DNA of 64,000 nt from Pseudisothecium myosuroides (Eukaryota; Streptophyta; Bryopsida; Hypnales; Lembophyllaceae), in assembly GCA_951799445.1 (NCBI GenBank), contig OX637288.1, forward strand, positions 26,949,288-27,013,287, given 5' to 3'. The notes beneath the pieces were generated by a model, which saw nothing but the letters and a program-made list of their open reading frames with translations, did no database searches and was not told the origin of the DNA. Position numbers and translations under genes: made by a program. Below are positions 61,718 through 64,000 of this stretch, in pieces (position 1 is the stretch's first letter; every line of letters begins with the position of its first letter).

Positions 61718-63158
61718 CAGTGCTCTCTAGAAAGTAAGGTTACCCCAGTTTTGATTTGCAGGAATATCTTTTAAAAATTTGACCTTCTCTGACCTAGCTT
61801 TCAAAACTAACCTATGATATTTATGTTTTCATGCAATCTTGATTGACACACCAAATTTCAATTTCCAAAACAAAAATTCCATTTTTGAAAAATTGTTTTG
61901 TGTGTTTTTCATTGAGATACAAAATAATTAATTGAAGAATATTGGTGATGAATTTTTCAAATTTTATTGTGCAAATATTAAAAAAATATCAATGTGAACA
62001 TTTCACTTTTAGGGAAAAAAAACATTACCTAGGAAAAATTTTACACTACAGAGAATTCAATGTTAAGGTGTCACTATTCAAAAATTTGAACAACAAATTT
62101 TTCTAGATCATAATTGGAATTTGGCAAACTAATTGCACCATCATCCTCAAAGGTACATAAGTAGTTATAATACAAGGATCAATTAGTAAAATATAGTTAG
62201 AAATATCTATTTCATAAAATTTGGGAAGGCAAAACCTTGATATTGAATTCTTTGTAGTGATAAATTTTTCTTGGATAATGTTTTTTTTCCCTAAAAGCAA
62301 AATGTGCACATTGATGTTTCTTAAATATTTGCACAATAAAATTTTAAAAATTTCATCACCAATATTTTGCAATCAATTTTTTTGTATCAAAAATGAAAAA
62401 CACACAAAATAATTTATCAAAAATAGAGTTTTTATTTTTTGAAATTGAAATTTGGCATGTTGATTAACCCCTAAAGGACCATGAGTGCAGATTTTGAACA
62501 AAGAATGAACGGAAACACGTCCCAAACTCACCGAAATGCTTTTTTTCATCCATCAATTTTTTTTAAGATTCTTATATTAGTTCTTTAACATTTGTACGGT
62601 TCAGATTATGAAGATTTTGCTTTGCAAATATTCTATAATTCAAAAGGTATCAAGAGGTCTAGCCTCAAAAAGTAACTTTTTCAATTCAAAAAGTGACCCT
62701 TCAAAAATGACTTGAATCAAAAAATAAAATAAAAATCTTCAAAAATCACTATAATTAGAATTCAATATTTTAAACTTATAGAAAAAAAATATTTTTTAAA
62801 TCATAAATATTCAATCTACAATTGAATTTAGAAGGAATTTCCAATTTCTGGCGTTAAATTTTATTGAAAAATATTGGTATGTGTTTTTGTTGATCTAATC
62901 GTATGGATGTGATCTATAAATAGCATTTTACAACTATTGTTTGAGAGTCATCATTAAAATATTCTTCTAAGTTGCATTTTATAATAGATCTTCACAATTT
63001 TGGAAATATGGACACCCCTCCGGTCCTTTAGGGGTTAAGATTGCATAAAACAATAAATTTAATAGGTTAGTTTTGAAAAATAGGTCTAAAATGGTCAAAT
63101 TTTGAAAGATATTCTTTCAAGTCAAAATTAGAGTTACATTACTTTCTAGAGGACATTG
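61718..63158. mobile_element. Foldback mariner-like element interrupted by a TTAA MITE
   Basis: Termini CAGTGCTCTCTAGAAAGTAA and the inverse of CAATGTCCTCTAGAAAGTAA are flanked by TA (61716-61717, 63159-63160). Beyond the ends, the two halves are imperfect inverted copies of each other through most of their length (for example GGTGATGAATTTTTCAAATT near 61945 against its inverse near 62350). Without the 571-bp insertion it would be about 870 bp. It is related to 52611-53146. No transposase ORF. Confidence 0.8.
62468..63034. mobile_element. TTAA-flanked MITE (piggyBac-like), copy 4, nested
   Basis: CCCCTAAAGGACC and GGTCCTTTAGGGG ends, with TTAA at 62464-62467 and 63035-63038. It is inserted in the right arm of the foldback element. 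The other arm keeps the uninterrupted sequence (inverse of GCAATCTTGATTGAC, near 61830), with a single 4-bp TCAA where the insertion has TTAA on each side. This shows directly that insertion duplicated TTAA. Confidence 0.92.
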
Positions 63159-63164
63159 TACATC

Positions 63165-63385
63165 TCCACTGAAGTCAATATGTACCTAATATATTGAAGA
63201 AACGATTTTAGAACCTCTACCAAAAAAAAATTGACCTTTCATAACCTTTGCATACGGTATCCAAATGTCGTGTTTTGGGGTGCTTTGGTCACTTGCCAAC
63301 AAGAAAATGTGAAAATTCGACCAATCTAATAATATTATCTAGGCACAATAACAAAAAATGATGGTTTTAGGGGGGATCCACCTTA
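63165..63385. repeat. Dispersed MITE-like repeat copy
   Basis: In reverse orientation it matches 24022-24325: GTACCTAATATATTGAAG, ACCTCTACC, ACTTGCCAACAAGAAAATGT and TGGTTTTAGGGGGGATCC landmarks. Its ends are not sharply defined. Confidence 0.65.
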
Positions 63386-64000
63386 CATACCTGTCCAACG
63401 ATGCCAATCCACCATATAACTTTTACAATGTTAATGCGTACTTAATCCTAAGGGCTCCACATTTTATTATATAATGATGAATAAAGTGCTTCAAGGCAAT
63501 GATTCTTCTAGATATCTTCTTATTCATTTGAAGCAAGACTTACATTGTCAATCTTTTATTGTGATCAATTACATGAATTTGAGGTAAAATATAAGTCATT
63601 ACAAAGATAATTGCTAGAATGTACAAAATTTCAAGAAATAATTTAGGTACGAATGAGTTAATATTTCAGATATATTTAAACCTCAATAACATCATCTTCT
63701 TTTATATCTCATGTCCTAACTTGCAGCAAATCCTAAAGAGCAATTCTAAAGTAAGATGACACAAAATTTCCCTCAACAACCAATTGTGACATGCTGTACA
63801 TGTGGATCTAATTTCACTTTGCTCCATCGTAATGTAGTAAAAATTGTACTCAATTCATTTAGAGATATGTTGAAGTGTGGAATGAAGGTTGACAAGTTTG
63901 GAATTGGATTGCAAAATAAAATTTTATGGATTCTATGAATGGAGCCAAAAAGTTTATATACATAGCAAATGATTTGTTCATTGTCCAATAATCTTTAAGA
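63386..64000. other. AT-rich DNA to window end
   Basis: No gene, RNA or repeat was recognised. Short overlapping ORFs on both strands near 63756-63988 have no family features. Confidence 0.4.

Noticed and set aside
62464..63038. Tc1/mariner (TA) or Harbinger (TWA) origin for the CCCCTAAAGG elements
   Set aside because: All complete copies show the full TTAA on both sides, and the empty-site comparison gives a 4-bp duplication, so TA or 3-bp duplications fit less well.

Overview
The window is nuclear DNA of a land plant. Six multi-exon or long single-exon genes, all with GT-AG introns, sit in AT-rich, gene-poor DNA with many small transposon relics. The proteins are plant types: tripeptidyl-peptidase II with a plant-like N-terminal extension, an OBL1-type class 3 lipase, a ZAR1-like LRR-III receptor kinase and an OTU4-type deubiquitinase. 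Introns are mostly 80-500 bp, gene spacing is about 10 kb, and there is no sign of angiosperm-style large LTR elements. I infer a non-flowering plant, most likely a bryophyte (moss); the species cannot be fixed from the sequence alone.

Layout. 1-2088: TTAA-flanked miniature elements, two of them back to back. 4302-6857 (+): a KH-domain plus RING-finger protein whose RING resembles animal MEX-3. 9447-22174 (+): complete TPP2, 35 exons rebuilt with consistent phase, 1468 aa. 22651-25824: coding-looking fragments and a cluster of successive tandem duplications. 26-33 kb: gene-poor, with a SINE flanked by target-site duplications, a tRNA-Asn(GUU) gene, a 125-bp near-perfect palindrome and small MITEs. 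33286-37250 (+): class 3 lipase with MITEs in its second intron and a partial exon duplication in its third. 37499-38545 (-): alpha/beta hydrolase, convergent with the lipase, whose start-codon region has been copied into a four-unit tandem repeat. 39.2-46.6 kb: no gene found. 46824-52331 (+): LRR receptor-like pseudokinase. 54920-57748 (-): OTU deubiquitinase, convergent with the kinase. 58-64 kb: tandem repeats, pogo-like and mariner-like MITEs, and a foldback element interrupted by a TTAA element.

The genes do not form a pathway or operon. What links them is how small mobile elements and tandem duplications have reshaped gene edges: an intron in the receptor kinase looks like an inserted repeat whose 12-bp target duplication supplies both splice sites (an introner-like event); the 5' ends of the hydrolase and kinase genes carry duplicated leader DNA; and the lipase carries a duplicated splice acceptor. 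The most notable candidates are the introner-like intron at 48623-48732 and the piggyBac-like TTAA MITE family, for which a paralogous empty site lies inside the window.
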